From: Elusimicrobiota bacterium
GTDB taxonomy: Bacteria; Elusimicrobiota; Elusimicrobia; UBA1565; UBA9628
Assembly (NCBI GenBank): GCA_028714015.1
Contig: JAQTNG010000005.1
Location: forward strand, 1-40,165
DNA length: 40,165 bases
Direction of reading: 5' to 3'
In this document: positions 28,560 through 36,029 of the stretch, in pieces
Numbering within the stretch: the first letter of the stretch is position 1
How the letters are laid out: each line of letters begins with the position of its first letter
Notes under the pieces: generated by a model
What the model saw: the letters and a program-made list of their open reading frames with translations, nothing else
What the model was told of the DNA's origin: nothing
The model's database searches: none
Translations under genes and position numbers: made by a program

Positions 28560-29388
28560 CCTTATAGCGCTGGCCGCGGCGCTGCTGCTTGGCGCCGCGT
28601 GCAAGCGCGCGCCCGTGCCGGTCCCGGACGAAACGCCCGAGTTGTCCGCGCCCGAGCCGTCCTCGTCGCTGATCTCGACGCCTCTCGACAACGCCTCGAC
28701 CGGCTTCACCAACGAGATGCAGGCCGCCAACCTGACCAAGGAAACCTCCGAGCTGGGCATACAGCAGATCAGCAAGAACATCGAGGAAGGCGACTCCGGC
28801 CAGGAAAACCGTCCCGCCCCGCCGCCGCTGACCGCGGTCGAAAAAAAGGAGCGCATGGCGCAGCTCAAGGAGATGCGCATGGAGTTCACGCGCATGCGCC
28901 GCGGCATCGACGGCGCGCGCGACAAGAGCGTGGCCCTTCCGGGATCGACAGCCGCCATCATCCCGGGGCGCGAGTCCGGAGGCATGCTCGGCGCCGTCGA
29001 GGACGGCCCCGGAGTCTGGAGCGGGGCGTACGGCGGGGCCGTCGAGACCGGCGAGCGCGTCGTGTCGGACGCCGCGGTCTGGGCCGAGCTGTGGGGCCGC
29101 CTGTCGCGCGAGACGCCCCCCGCGATCGACTTCGAGAAGACCCGGGTCGCGGCGGTGTTCGTCGGACCGCGCCCGACCTCGGGCTACCGCGCGCGGCTGA
29201 TCGACATCTCCGCGGAGAAGGAACGCTACCTCCTGCGCTGGTACGAGGAAGGCCCCGGCGAGGGCGAAGCCGTCGCGGACGGGGCCACCGCGCCCTTCCT
29301 GCTCGTCTCGGTTCCGAAGGACGACCGGGCCATACGCTGGGACAAAGTCCGCCGGAACAGCGGGGCCGAAGGGCCTAAAATAAAGTAG
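28537..29388 (+). CDS. Putative lipoprotein with PrcB-like C-terminal domain
   Basis: From TTG 28537, inside the end of coaD, the 283-residue product begins MAAPRSNSLIALAAALLLGAAC. This is a lipoprotein-like signal with Cys22; Gly at -3 is not ideal for a lipobox. Residues about 30-130 are Pro/Ser- and then Glu/Lys-rich and probably flexible. The C-terminal 100 residues contain RVAAVFVGPRPTSGYRARLI and, further on, TAPFLLVSVPKDDRAI. That resembles the PrcB C-terminal domain (VAxFxGxxPTGGYxxxI...PxxLVxVPK). PrcB belongs to a surface protease complex in Treponema; a protease-partner role here is inference. The start is uncertain because no ATG precedes the hydrophobic segment. Confidence 0.65.
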   Translation: MAAPRSNSLIALAAALLLGAACKRAPVPVPDETPELSAPEPSSSLISTPLDNASTGFTNEMQAANLTKETSELGIQQISKNIEEGDSGQENRPAPPPLTAVEKKERMAQLKEMRMEFTRMRRGIDGARDKSVALPGSTAAIIPGRESGGMLGAVEDGPGVWSGAYGGAVETGERVVSDAAVWAELWGRLSRETPPAIDFEKTRVAAVFVGPRPTSGYRARLIDISAEKERYLLRWYEEGPGEGEAVADGATAPFLLVSVPKDDRAIRWDKVRRNSGAEGPKIK

Positions 29389-29404
29389 GCCTTTAGTCCT
29401 TTTT
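29369..29404 (+). terminator. Probable intrinsic terminator after the PrcB-like lipoprotein gene
   Basis: AAGGGCCTA (29369-29377) pairs with TAGGCCTTT (29386-29394), 9 bp including one G-U, around an 8-base loop. A T-rich run ends in TTTTT at 29400-29404. The stem includes the stop codon of the gene. It separates the coaD unit from the next promoter, which begins at 29409. Confidence 0.6.
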
Positions 29405-29408
29405 CCGC

Positions 29409-29438
29409 TTGACTCGGTTTCCGGGCCGCGTTTATAAT
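29409..29438 (+). promoter_or_regulatory. Promoter of the M14 carboxypeptidase gene
   Basis: TTGACT (29409-29414), an 18-base spacer and TATAAT (29433-29438) form a strong promoter. Transcription should begin near 29445, leaving about 20 bases with GGAG 7 bases before ATG 29465. This gene is leadered, in contrast to several neighbours. Confidence 0.75.
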
Positions 29439-29464
29439 TGGGACTGTCCCGCCCGGAGCCCCCA

Positions 29465-30796
29465 ATGAAAACCCTCGCCGCCGCCCTCGTGCTGTTCGCC
29501 GGAAGCGCCCTCGCCCTTCCCGATCCGCGCTTCGACGGAAAACCCGACGCGGCGGCTCCCGTCGTCAAGGCGAAAGCCTCCGCCGCCGCCATCAGCGAGG
29601 CGGATTCGAGGGTCTGGGTCGAGCTCGAGGCTCCGGACAAGGCCGCGCGCCAGGCCGCGGTGAACGCCGGCATCAGCGTCGAGGAGGTCAAGCCCGGGAC
29701 GGCCGCCGGCTTCGCCACGCCGAAGGCGCTCGCGCGCGCCAAGGCCGCCGGCCTCAAGGTCCGCACGACGGTTTCGCTGCGCCAGCGCTTCGGCGCCCTC
29801 GACTTCCCCGAGAAGGACGCGGTCTACCATAACTATAAGGAGCTCGAGTCGGACATGCGCTCGCTCGCCGCGCGCGCCCCGGACCTCGTCTCGATCTTCT
29901 CGATCGGCAAGTCCACGCTCGGCAAGGACCTGTGGGCCGCGCGCCTGACCAAGGGCGCCAAGGGCTCCCAGCCGAGCAAGAAACCCGGCATCGTCTTCAT
30001 GGGCACGCACCACGCGCGCGAGCACCTCTCGACCGAGGTCCCCCTCCTGCTCGCCAAGCACCTCGTCGACAACCGCGCCGAGCCCGAGATCGCGCGCCTG
30101 CTCGAGACTCGCGACATCTACTTCATCCCGATGGTCAACCCCGACGGCGCCGAGTACGACATCGAGGGCGGCAAGTACCACATGCACCGCAAGAACATGT
30201 CGAAGAACGCCGACGGCTCGACCGGCGTGGACCTCAACCGGAACTACGCCTGGGGCTGGGGCGGCGGCGGGGCCTCGCCGGACCCGGGCGACGACACCTA
30301 TCGCGGGCCCTCCGCCTTCTCCGAGCCCGAGACCAAGGCGGTGAAAGCCTTCGTCGAAGCGCGCCCGAACCTCAAGACCCTGATCTCCTACCACACCTTC
30401 TCCGAGCTGATCCTCTACCCGTGGGGCGGCTCCGACGCTCAGATCCCGGACGCGAAGGCCCTGGCGGCGTTCAGGGCCATGGCCGGGGAGATGGCCAAGA
30501 TGACGGGCTACACGGCCGAGCAGTCGAGCGACCTCTACGTCGCCACCGGCGACACCTGCGACTGGGCCTATGCCGAGAAGGGCATCTTCGCGTTCACCTT
30601 CGAGCTGACGCCGAAATCGATGTGGGACGGCGGCTTCTACCCGGGCGCCGCGGCCGTGCAGCGCGTCTTCCAGGCCAACATACGCCCCGCCCTGTACCTC
30701 ATCGATCTGTCCGACGATCCGCTGCGGGCTGCGAAGGGCGCGAGCGTCTTCGCCTCGGCTCCGGCGTCGAAGTCCCAAGGAGAAGCGACCAAGTGA
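29465..30796 (+). CDS. Exported zinc carboxypeptidase, M14 family
   Basis: The 443-residue product begins MKTLAAALVLFAGSALALP, a signal peptide. Residues about 30-110 form an N-terminal region, and the M14 catalytic domain spans about 118-420. Zinc ligands are HHARE (His183, Glu186) and His310 in SYHTFSE. DLNRNYAWGW carries the substrate-binding Asn-Arg, and the catalytic Glu is Glu380 in FTFELTP. All essential residues are present, so it should remove C-terminal amino acids from peptides in the periplasm or outside. ATG 29465 has a GGAG site; an in-frame upstream start would hide the signal peptide. The stop overlaps the next start, so it shares an operon with the exported protein that follows. 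Confidence 0.93.
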   Translation: MKTLAAALVLFAGSALALPDPRFDGKPDAAAPVVKAKASAAAISEADSRVWVELEAPDKAARQAAVNAGISVEEVKPGTAAGFATPKALARAKAAGLKVRTTVSLRQRFGALDFPEKDAVYHNYKELESDMRSLAARAPDLVSIFSIGKSTLGKDLWAARLTKGAKGSQPSKKPGIVFMGTHHAREHLSTEVPLLLAKHLVDNRAEPEIARLLETRDIYFIPMVNPDGAEYDIEGGKYHMHRKNMSKNADGSTGVDLNRNYAWGWGGGGASPDPGDDTYRGPSAFSEPETKAVKAFVEARPNLKTLISYHTFSELILYPWGGSDAQIPDAKALAAFRAMAGEMAKMTGYTAEQSSDLYVATGDTCDWAYAEKGIFAFTFELTPKSMWDGGFYPGAAAVQRVFQANIRPALYLIDLSDDPLRAAKGASVFASAPASKSQGEATK

Positions 30797-31608
30797 AAAT
30801 CATACCGGCGATCCTCGCGGCGGCATGTCTGTCCTCGGCGGCGGCGGCCCAGTCGCTCGAGGCCCTGCGCTTCTCGGCCGACGCGGCCTTGACCGAAGCC
30901 CTGCCGTTGGCCCGCAATCCCGCTCTCGCCCGGCCGCAGGAGCCGGTTCTCCAGAAGCCCCTGAACCCGCGGCCGATGGGGCCCTTCGAGGCGCCCGGCC
31001 CGGTCGTCGGCAAGGCCGTCCTCTCCTCGCTGATGTCGGCCAACCGCCACTTCACGACGAGGCAGTTCGGCGCGCGGACGCTCGACCTCGGCATCGCGTC
31101 CGACGCCGCCTTCTCGAACAAATACTTCACCTTCTCGGACGCGAAGGCGACCGCCTTGGCCCCTTTGGGCGACCTCAACCGCCTGCGCGGCGCCGGCGTG
31201 AACGCGCGCGTCGACGCGAACACCGTCTACAACTTCAAGATCATCGTCAACATCTTCAGCCCCGTGCGCGGCAGCACGCTGAAGATGACCCCGACCCAGG
31301 GCACGTCCGGCCCGGCCTCCGACATGAAGACGGGGGCGCTGCTCGACGCGACCCGCGCCAAGTCCTTCGTCTTCAAGGCCAAGGGCCAGGAGCTGTGGCT
31401 GTCCTACGACGCCGACGTCCTGCCCGACGGCTCCGGCTTCGCCGCCACGCGCAGCTTCCTGTTCACCAAGGAGGACGGCCTCTCCTCGAAGGCCTGGCCT
31501 CTGGCCGAGTCCAAGCTCCCCCTCGACTCGAGCGCGACCGTGGACCTCGGCGGCCTCAAGCTCGGCCTGACCCGCACCGCCGCCGGCGAGCTCATCATCC
31601 GCGAATAG
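30793..31608 (+). CDS. Exported protein of unknown function
   Basis: GTG 30793 overlaps the carboxypeptidase stop. The 271-residue product begins VKIIPAILAAACLSSAAAAQ, a signal peptide cleaved near residue 20. A Pro-rich linker (about 35-75) precedes a beta-rich domain with NTVYNFKIIVNIFSPVRGS and LKLGLTRTAAGELIIRE. No catalytic motif or named family is visible. Translational coupling with the M14 carboxypeptidase suggests that the two are made together, perhaps as enzyme and accessory protein; that is inference. Confidence 0.7.
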   Translation: MKIIPAILAAACLSSAAAAQSLEALRFSADAALTEALPLARNPALARPQEPVLQKPLNPRPMGPFEAPGPVVGKAVLSSLMSANRHFTTRQFGARTLDLGIASDAAFSNKYFTFSDAKATALAPLGDLNRLRGAGVNARVDANTVYNFKIIVNIFSPVRGSTLKMTPTQGTSGPASDMKTGALLDATRAKSFVFKAKGQELWLSYDADVLPDGSGFAATRSFLFTKEDGLSSKAWPLAESKLPLDSSATVDLGGLKLGLTRTAAGELIIRE

Positions 31609-31615
31609 AGCGTCC

Positions 31616-31670
31616 GGCTTGCCAAAACCTCAACTTCTTCCTATCGGGGAAGTTGCGGTATTGGTAAGCC
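31616..31670. repeat. Long imperfect hairpin between the exported protein and the M3 peptidase
   Basis: GGCTTGCCAA (31616-31625) pairs with TTGGTAAGCC (31661-31670) with one G-U. ACC (31627-31629) pairs with GGT (31657-31659), and CAACTTC (31631-31637) with GAAGTTG (31649-31655). Only two single mismatches interrupt 20 bp of stem around an 11-base loop. There is no T-tract, so it is not a typical terminator. The 3' arm contains the TTGGTA -35 box of the next promoter. Confidence 0.65.
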
Positions 31671-31690
31671 CGGCACTCAACTAGTATCAT
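31661..31690 (+). promoter_or_regulatory. Promoter of the M3 peptidase gene
   Basis: TTGGTA (31661-31666), an 18-base spacer and TATCAT (31685-31690), which ends 6 bases before ATG 31697. A leaderless transcript is predicted. The -35 lies in the 3' arm of the long hairpin, so a protein bound to that palindrome could control it. Confidence 0.6.
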
Positions 31691-31696
31691 TCAACT

Positions 31697-33733
31697 ATGA
31701 AACACGCCCTCCTCCTTCTCGTTTTGTCGTCGGCCGCGTCGGCCGCGTCCGTGCCGTTTCTCCCGGCGTCGACTTTGCGCTACGAGCCGACGGCGGTCGA
31801 GCTGATGGAGGACTGCCGCTCAGCCAAGAAGCGCGCCGAGTCGGCGCTCGAGGGCGTCGCGAGCATGCCCGCGGGCAGCCGCACGTTCGACAATACGCCC
31901 TGGGCGCTCGACCGGATCGGTTCCGACCTCTCGGACAACACCGCGTCCGACACCTTCCTCAAGTACGTCTCGGTCTCCTCTTCCGTGCGCGACGCCGGCA
32001 ACGAGTGCGAGACTTTGCTCGGCCAGTTCTCAGTGGACATGTACTCGCGCGAGGACCTGTACCGCGCGCTCAAGGAGTACGCGGCCAAGGGCGAGGCGCT
32101 GACCGGCGAGTCGAAACGCCTCGTCGACAAGGAGCTGCTCGACTTCAAGCGCTCCGGTCTCGAGCTGCCGAAGGACAAGCGCCAGGAGGTCACCGACCTG
32201 CGCAAAAAGCTCGTCGAGCTCGAGGCGACGTTCGGCAAGAACATCAACGAGTACAAGGACTTCGCGCTGTTCGACAAGTCCGAGCTCGACGGCCTGCCCG
32301 AGGACTTCGTCGCGCGCCTGGAGAAGGTCGACGGCAAGTACAAGGTCGGCCTCGATTACCCCGACTACTTCCCGTTCATGGAGAACTCCTCGAACCCGGC
32401 CGCGCGCCGGACCATGGAGGCCAAGTTCGACGACCGCGCCGCGCGCCTGAACCTGTCGGTGCTCAAGGAGGTCCTCGCGCTGCGCCTGAAGGCCGCGAAC
32501 CTCCTCGGCTACCCGTCGCACGCGGCCTTCATCCTCGAGGACCGCATGGCGAAGGACCCGAAGACGGTGGCCGCCTTCGTCGCCCGCCTGCGCAAGAAGC
32601 TCAAGATCCTCGGCGCCGACGAGCTCGAGACGCTCAAGGCCCTCAAGTTCGTCTTCGAGGGCCGCGCCTCCGACGGCCGGTTCAACGCCTGGGACTGGCG
32701 CTACTACGACAACCAGCTCAAGAAGGCCAAGTACTCCGTGGACAACCAGAAGATCAAGGAGTACTTCCCCGCCGACTACGTGACCGAGCAGATGCTCGGC
32801 GTCTACCAGAAGCTCCTGGGCCTGAAGTTCCGCGAGGTCACCGACGCCGGGACCTGGCACCCCGACGTGAAGCTCTTCGAGATCACCGACGCCGCGGGTG
32901 GGGAGCCGATCGCGTACTTCTACCTCGACCTGTTCCCGCGAGAGGGCAAGTACAAGCACGCCGCCGCGTTCTCGATGATCACGGGCCGGGCGCTCCCCGA
33001 CGGGCGCTACCAGAAGCCGGTGTCGTCGATGGTCGCCAACTTCAACAAATCGACAAAAGATCGCCCGTCCCTGCTCACGCACGACGAGGTCGAGACCTTC
33101 TTCCACGAGTTCGGCCACATCATGCACCAGACCCTGACCAAGGCCCGCTACGGGCGCTTCGCCGGCTCGGCGACCGCGCGCGACTTCGTCGAGGCCCCGT
33201 CGCAGATGCTCGAGAACTGGGTCTGGGACCGAGAGGTCCTGCAGTCGCTGTCGGGCCACTACCTCGACCACTCCAAGAAGCTGCCCAACGAGCTCCTGGA
33301 CAGGATGCTCGCGGCCAAGAACGTGAACTCCGGCCTCGTCAACCTGCGCCAGCTCCTGTTCGGGTCGGTGGACCAGCTCTACCACGGGACCCCGCCTTCC
33401 GACACGACCAAGGCCTACGCGCGCCTGGCCAAGGACATCTCGATGATCCCGATGTCCGAGGGCACGCATCCCGAGGCGAGCTTCGGCCACCTGATGGGCT
33501 ACGACGCGGGCTACTACGGCTACCTGTGGTCCAAGGTCTACGCCGAGGACATGTTCTCGCGCTTCAAGGCGGAAGGAGTCCTCAATTCCGCGCTCGGGCG
33601 CCGCTACCGGACCGAGATTCTGGAACGCGGCTCGTCGCGCGACGAGATGGAGTCGCTCAAGGCCTTCCTCGGCCGCGAGCCCAACGAGAACGCGTTCCTC
33701 GAGAGCATCGGGTTGAAGCCCGGCAAGAGCTGA
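31697..33733 (+). CDS. Exported M3-family oligopeptidase (thimet oligopeptidase-like)
   Basis: The 678-residue product begins MKHALLLLVLSSAASAASVP, a signal peptide. A long helical body is typical of M3 enzymes. The catalytic region has FFHEFGHIMHQTL with zinc ligands His470 and His474 and catalytic Glu471, and the third ligand Glu499 in FVEAPSQMLENW. A DAGYYGYLWSKVYAEDMFSRF segment near the C-terminus is also characteristic. All catalytic residues are present. M3 enzymes cut short peptides inside a closed channel. Most bacterial members (OpdA, Dcp, PepF) are cytoplasmic, so a signal peptide is less usual and points to peptide digestion in the periplasm, together with the nearby M14 enzyme. 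Strong inverted repeats flank the gene on both sides. Confidence 0.93.
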   Translation: MKHALLLLVLSSAASAASVPFLPASTLRYEPTAVELMEDCRSAKKRAESALEGVASMPAGSRTFDNTPWALDRIGSDLSDNTASDTFLKYVSVSSSVRDAGNECETLLGQFSVDMYSREDLYRALKEYAAKGEALTGESKRLVDKELLDFKRSGLELPKDKRQEVTDLRKKLVELEATFGKNINEYKDFALFDKSELDGLPEDFVARLEKVDGKYKVGLDYPDYFPFMENSSNPAARRTMEAKFDDRAARLNLSVLKEVLALRLKAANLLGYPSHAAFILEDRMAKDPKTVAAFVARLRKKLKILGADELETLKALKFVFEGRASDGRFNAWDWRYYDNQLKKAKYSVDNQKIKEYFPADYVTEQMLGVYQKLLGLKFREVTDAGTWHPDVKLFEITDAAGGEPIAYFYLDLFPREGKYKHAAAFSMITGRALPDGRYQKPVSSMVANFNKSTKDRPSLLTHDEVETFFHEFGHIMHQTLTKARYGRFAGSATARDFVEAPSQMLENWVWDREVLQSLSGHYLDHSKKLPNELLDRMLAAKNVNSGLVNLRQLLFGSVDQLYHGTPPSDTTKAYARLAKDISMIPMSEGTHPEASFGHLMGYDAGYYGYLWSKVYAEDMFSRFKAEGVLNSALGRRYRTEILERGSSRDEMESLKAFLGREPNENAFLESIGLKPGKS

Positions 33734-33896
33734 CGACGCTGATGCAGGCCGGGGCGGGGAGATTCACCCTCGCCGGGGACGGTCGGGATTGACCCGACCT
33801 CCGGGGTCTGTCCGCGACGTATAAAAGACTCTTGTCGCGGCAGACCCAGGCCGCCGGCGAGGGTGAATCTCCCCGCCCCGATTGACCTGCGTCGTC
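33732..33896. repeat. Branched inverted-repeat element with a 27-bp perfect outer stem
   Basis: The 27 bases at 33750-33776 are the exact reverse complement of 33854-33880. Inside lie two more hairpins. GGTCGGG/CCCGACC (33781-33787/33793-33799) has a 5-base loop. GGGTCTG-T-CCGCGAC (33804-33818) pairs with GTCGCGG-CAGACCC (33834-33847) around a 15-base loop. Outside, GCAGG/CCTGC (33744-33748/33886-33890) and GACGAC/GTCGTC (33732-33737/33891-33896) extend the pairing. The whole folds as a three-way junction filling most of the 189-base gap between two convergent genes. No ORF is evident in the gap. It may be a structured RNA, a bidirectional terminator or a MITE-like element. Confidence 0.85.
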
Positions 33897-33922
33897 ATCG
33901 TCGCCCGAGGCCCGGCGGCGAG

Positions 33923-34765
33923 CTACGGCTTCCCGTCGGCGTAGATCGTGCGGGTCTCGGGGTTGGTCTCGCGCACGCCGCGGACCTTGAGCGCCCACGC
34001 GGCGGCGAGGCCCGCGGCGAGCGACACCCACTGCGACGGCGACAGCGCCGACGAGAGGAACACGCCGCGGTCGTCGCCGCGCAGGAACTCGATCGAAAAC
34101 CGCAGGATCGAGTAGTAGAGGATGTAGCCGATGAACGCGGTGCCGTAACGATACTTCCCCGCGCGGATGCCCGGCATCACCCAGCCGATGAGGACGGCGG
34201 CGGCCAAGGCCTCGCCGAACGCCTCGTAGAGCTGGGTCGGGTACAGGAGGACGCCGAGCAGGCGCGGCGGCACGCTCGACGCCGGGTCCATGAACGCCGA
34301 GCCCCAGGGCAGGCCGGTCGGGCGCCCGTGGCAGCAGCCCTCGGTCCAGCAGCCGATGCGGCCGAGCACGTGGCCCATCGCCAGCGCGGCCGCGAAGTAA
34401 TCGGCCACGGGAAGGTAGGCGCGCGGGCGGTGCGTCTTGTTGTGCCAGACCTGATAGAGAAAGCCCGCGAGGCAGGCGAGCAGGAAACCCGACCAGAACA
34501 CCCAGCCCGTGTTCCACTCGCGCAGCATCGGCCTGGGATTCGCGGCGAAATCGCGCCACTCGACGATGAAGAAGCCGAGCTTGCCGCCGGCCAGGGCCGC
34601 GACAAGCAGGGTCCCCACCAGGGAATAGAACAGCGCCGGCGTGGCCTGCATGTTCTTGACCTGGGTCCGCAGCCAGACGATCCCGGTCAGGTAGCCGAGC
34701 GCGACGAGGACCGAGTAGGTGGCCAGCGTCGTTCCGTCCGCCCAGCGCCACAGGATCGGGTGCAT
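33923..34765 (-). CDS. lgt: Lgt, prolipoprotein diacylglyceryl transferase
   Basis: Lgt attaches diacylglycerol from phosphatidylglycerol to the lipobox Cys of prolipoproteins in the inner membrane. The 280-residue product has about seven membrane segments. It carries the family signature HVLGRIGCWTEGCCHGRPTG, with the conserved GRxGC Arg, plus YPTQLYEA and RFSIEFLRGDDRG. Length is normal. Its ATG follows the stop of the CFA-like gene after one base, so the two form an operon. Several lipoproteins encoded in this window are likely substrates. Confidence 0.95.
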   Translation of the reverse strand: MHPILWRWADGTTLATYSVLVALGYLTGIVWLRTQVKNMQATPALFYSLVGTLLVAALAGGKLGFFIVEWRDFAANPRPMLREWNTGWVFWSGFLLACLAGFLYQVWHNKTHRPRAYLPVADYFAAALAMGHVLGRIGCWTEGCCHGRPTGLPWGSAFMDPASSVPPRLLGVLLYPTQLYEAFGEALAAAVLIGWVMPGIRAGKYRYGTAFIGYILYYSILRFSIEFLRGDDRGVFLSSALSPSQWVSLAAGLAAAWALKVRGVRETNPETRTIYADGKP

Positions 34766-34766
34766 C

Positions 34767-35936
34767 TCAGGGCTTCTCGCAGAGGATCTGCTTGAGCACC
34801 GATTGCGGCCCGTCCACCATCGACGCGTAGGTCAGATACAGGTGCCAGGCCCGCTCGATCGTGGGCGTGATCATGTGCCGCGTCTGCGGCAGGTTCTCGA
34901 CGTACAGCTTGTACCAGTGCCGCAGGGTCTTCGCGTAATGCCCGTAGCGGAAGTTGATGTGCTTCACGCGAAAGCCCAGCTTCTCGATGATCTTCAGGTG
35001 CACGTGGATCGGGAACTGGAAATGGTCCGGGAAGACGTACTTCTGCGAGAACGTTCCCGAAATCGTCGTGTAGTTGGTCAGGCCCGCGTCGTTGGCGGGC
35101 GGTATGATCGCGTGGAACCAGGCCTTGCCGCCGCTCTTCAACAAGCCATAGCAATGCCTATAGTAGCGCTCGATCTCGGAGCGGTCGAGGTGGCTGATCA
35201 TGCCGCAGGTGTGGAGCTTGTCGAAGCTTCCGTCGGCGGGCACCTCGAGGTAGTGCAGCAGCTTCAGGTTCCTCGAGAAGCCGTCATCGACCTGGTTCTG
35301 CGACAGGGTGATGCCGAGGGTGTTCTTGCAGCCGTACTTGGTCTCGGCCAGGTGCGGCGCGAAGCCGTAGCCGGTGCCGATGTCGATGAACTTGTCGCCG
35401 GGCTGGACCTGCAGGGCCGTCAGCGCCTGGTCGAACTTGTCGTACTGGGCGTCGTCGAGCGTCTGATCGTCGAGGTTTCCGATCTTGAGCGGGTCCTTCC
35501 ACATCGCGCACGAGTAGGCCTTCGTGCGCTTGTCGAGATAGGACAGTATGAAATCGTTGGGCAGGTCGTAATGCGAGCTCACCGCCCGCAGCTTGCGGCG
35601 TATGCCGGAGGGGAACAGCGCGGTCGTGACGTAGCGCAGTTGGTGCTTGAGCTTGATGCGCCAGAGCTGGTCCTGGCGCACGAAGTTGCGCGCGCCGACG
35701 AAGGCGTACATGTCGCCGTTGAGGTCGGCGTCGCCCATCGCGTAATGGTCGAGGAACTCGGACAAGTCCTGGCGCGCGAGGGCCGCGAGCGACTCCTCGG
35801 TCTTGCAGGCCATCTCGACCTTCTCGGGGCCGGAGCCGACGGCGCGGCTCTGGCCCTTGTGGGAAATGCGGATGGTGTAGGGAAGCGTCGGGAACATCCA
35901 GTTCATCGCGTCGCCGGCCTGGTCGAGTTTGGACAA
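34767..35936 (-). CDS. Cyclopropane-fatty-acyl-phospholipid synthase-like SAM methyltransferase
   Basis: The 389-residue product has VSSHYDLPNDFILSYLD and the SAM-binding motif FIDIGTGYGFAPHLA, followed by LGITLSQNQ. This order (HYDxxNxFY, then DIGxGxG, then GxTLSxxQ) is the CFA synthase/mycolic acid methyltransferase family, which modifies unsaturated lipid chains with a methylene from SAM. Acyl-chain substrate is not provable; tuberculostearate- or fatty acid methyltransferases are close relatives. The frame runs open upstream to 36581, but I chose TTG 35936 because AGGAG lies 5 bases before it and a promoter lies just upstream. The upstream extension is read in antisense to the next gene. 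Confidence 0.85.
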   Translation of the reverse strand: MSKLDQAGDAMNWMFPTLPYTIRISHKGQSRAVGSGPEKVEMACKTEESLAALARQDLSEFLDHYAMGDADLNGDMYAFVGARNFVRQDQLWRIKLKHQLRYVTTALFPSGIRRKLRAVSSHYDLPNDFILSYLDKRTKAYSCAMWKDPLKIGNLDDQTLDDAQYDKFDQALTALQVQPGDKFIDIGTGYGFAPHLAETKYGCKNTLGITLSQNQVDDGFSRNLKLLHYLEVPADGSFDKLHTCGMISHLDRSEIERYYRHCYGLLKSGGKAWFHAIIPPANDAGLTNYTTISGTFSQKYVFPDHFQFPIHVHLKIIEKLGFRVKHINFRYGHYAKTLRHWYKLYVENLPQTRHMITPTIERAWHLYLTYASMVDGPQSVLKQILCEKP

Positions 35937-35955
35937 GGAATCTCCTATGGCCTTA

Positions 35956-35984
35956 AGCTTAACGGCGGGCCGCGCGCGCGTCAA
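35956..35984 (-). promoter_or_regulatory. Promoter of the CFA-like/lgt operon
   Basis: On the minus strand TTGACG (35979-35984) is followed by 17 bases and TAAGCT (35956-35961). Transcription should begin near 35949, leaving a short leader with AGGAG before TTG 35936. It is divergent from a second promoter 10 bases away. Confidence 0.55.
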
Positions 35985-35993
35985 GGCCGGGGC

Positions 35994-36022
35994 TTGACGC
36001 AGGCGAGAGCCGGGGTCATAAT
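35994..36022 (+). promoter_or_regulatory. Promoter of the OmpA-like exported protein gene
   Basis: TTGACG (35994-35999), a 17-base spacer and CATAAT (36017-36022), ending 7 bases before ATG 36030. The transcript should start at or beside the ATG. Nothing like a ribosome-binding site separates the hexamer from the ATG. Confidence 0.65.
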
Positions 36023-36029
36023 CGTTTCC

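Noticed and set aside
31631-31655. The inner CAACTTC/GAAGTTG hairpin as a Rho-independent terminator
   Set aside because: There is no T-run after it, and it is only the tip of a longer imperfect palindrome.
34719-36029. Upstream extension of the OmpA-like gene frame on the plus strand
   Set aside because: It lies antisense to the CFA-like gene and would bury the signal peptide; a promoter sits directly before ATG 36030.
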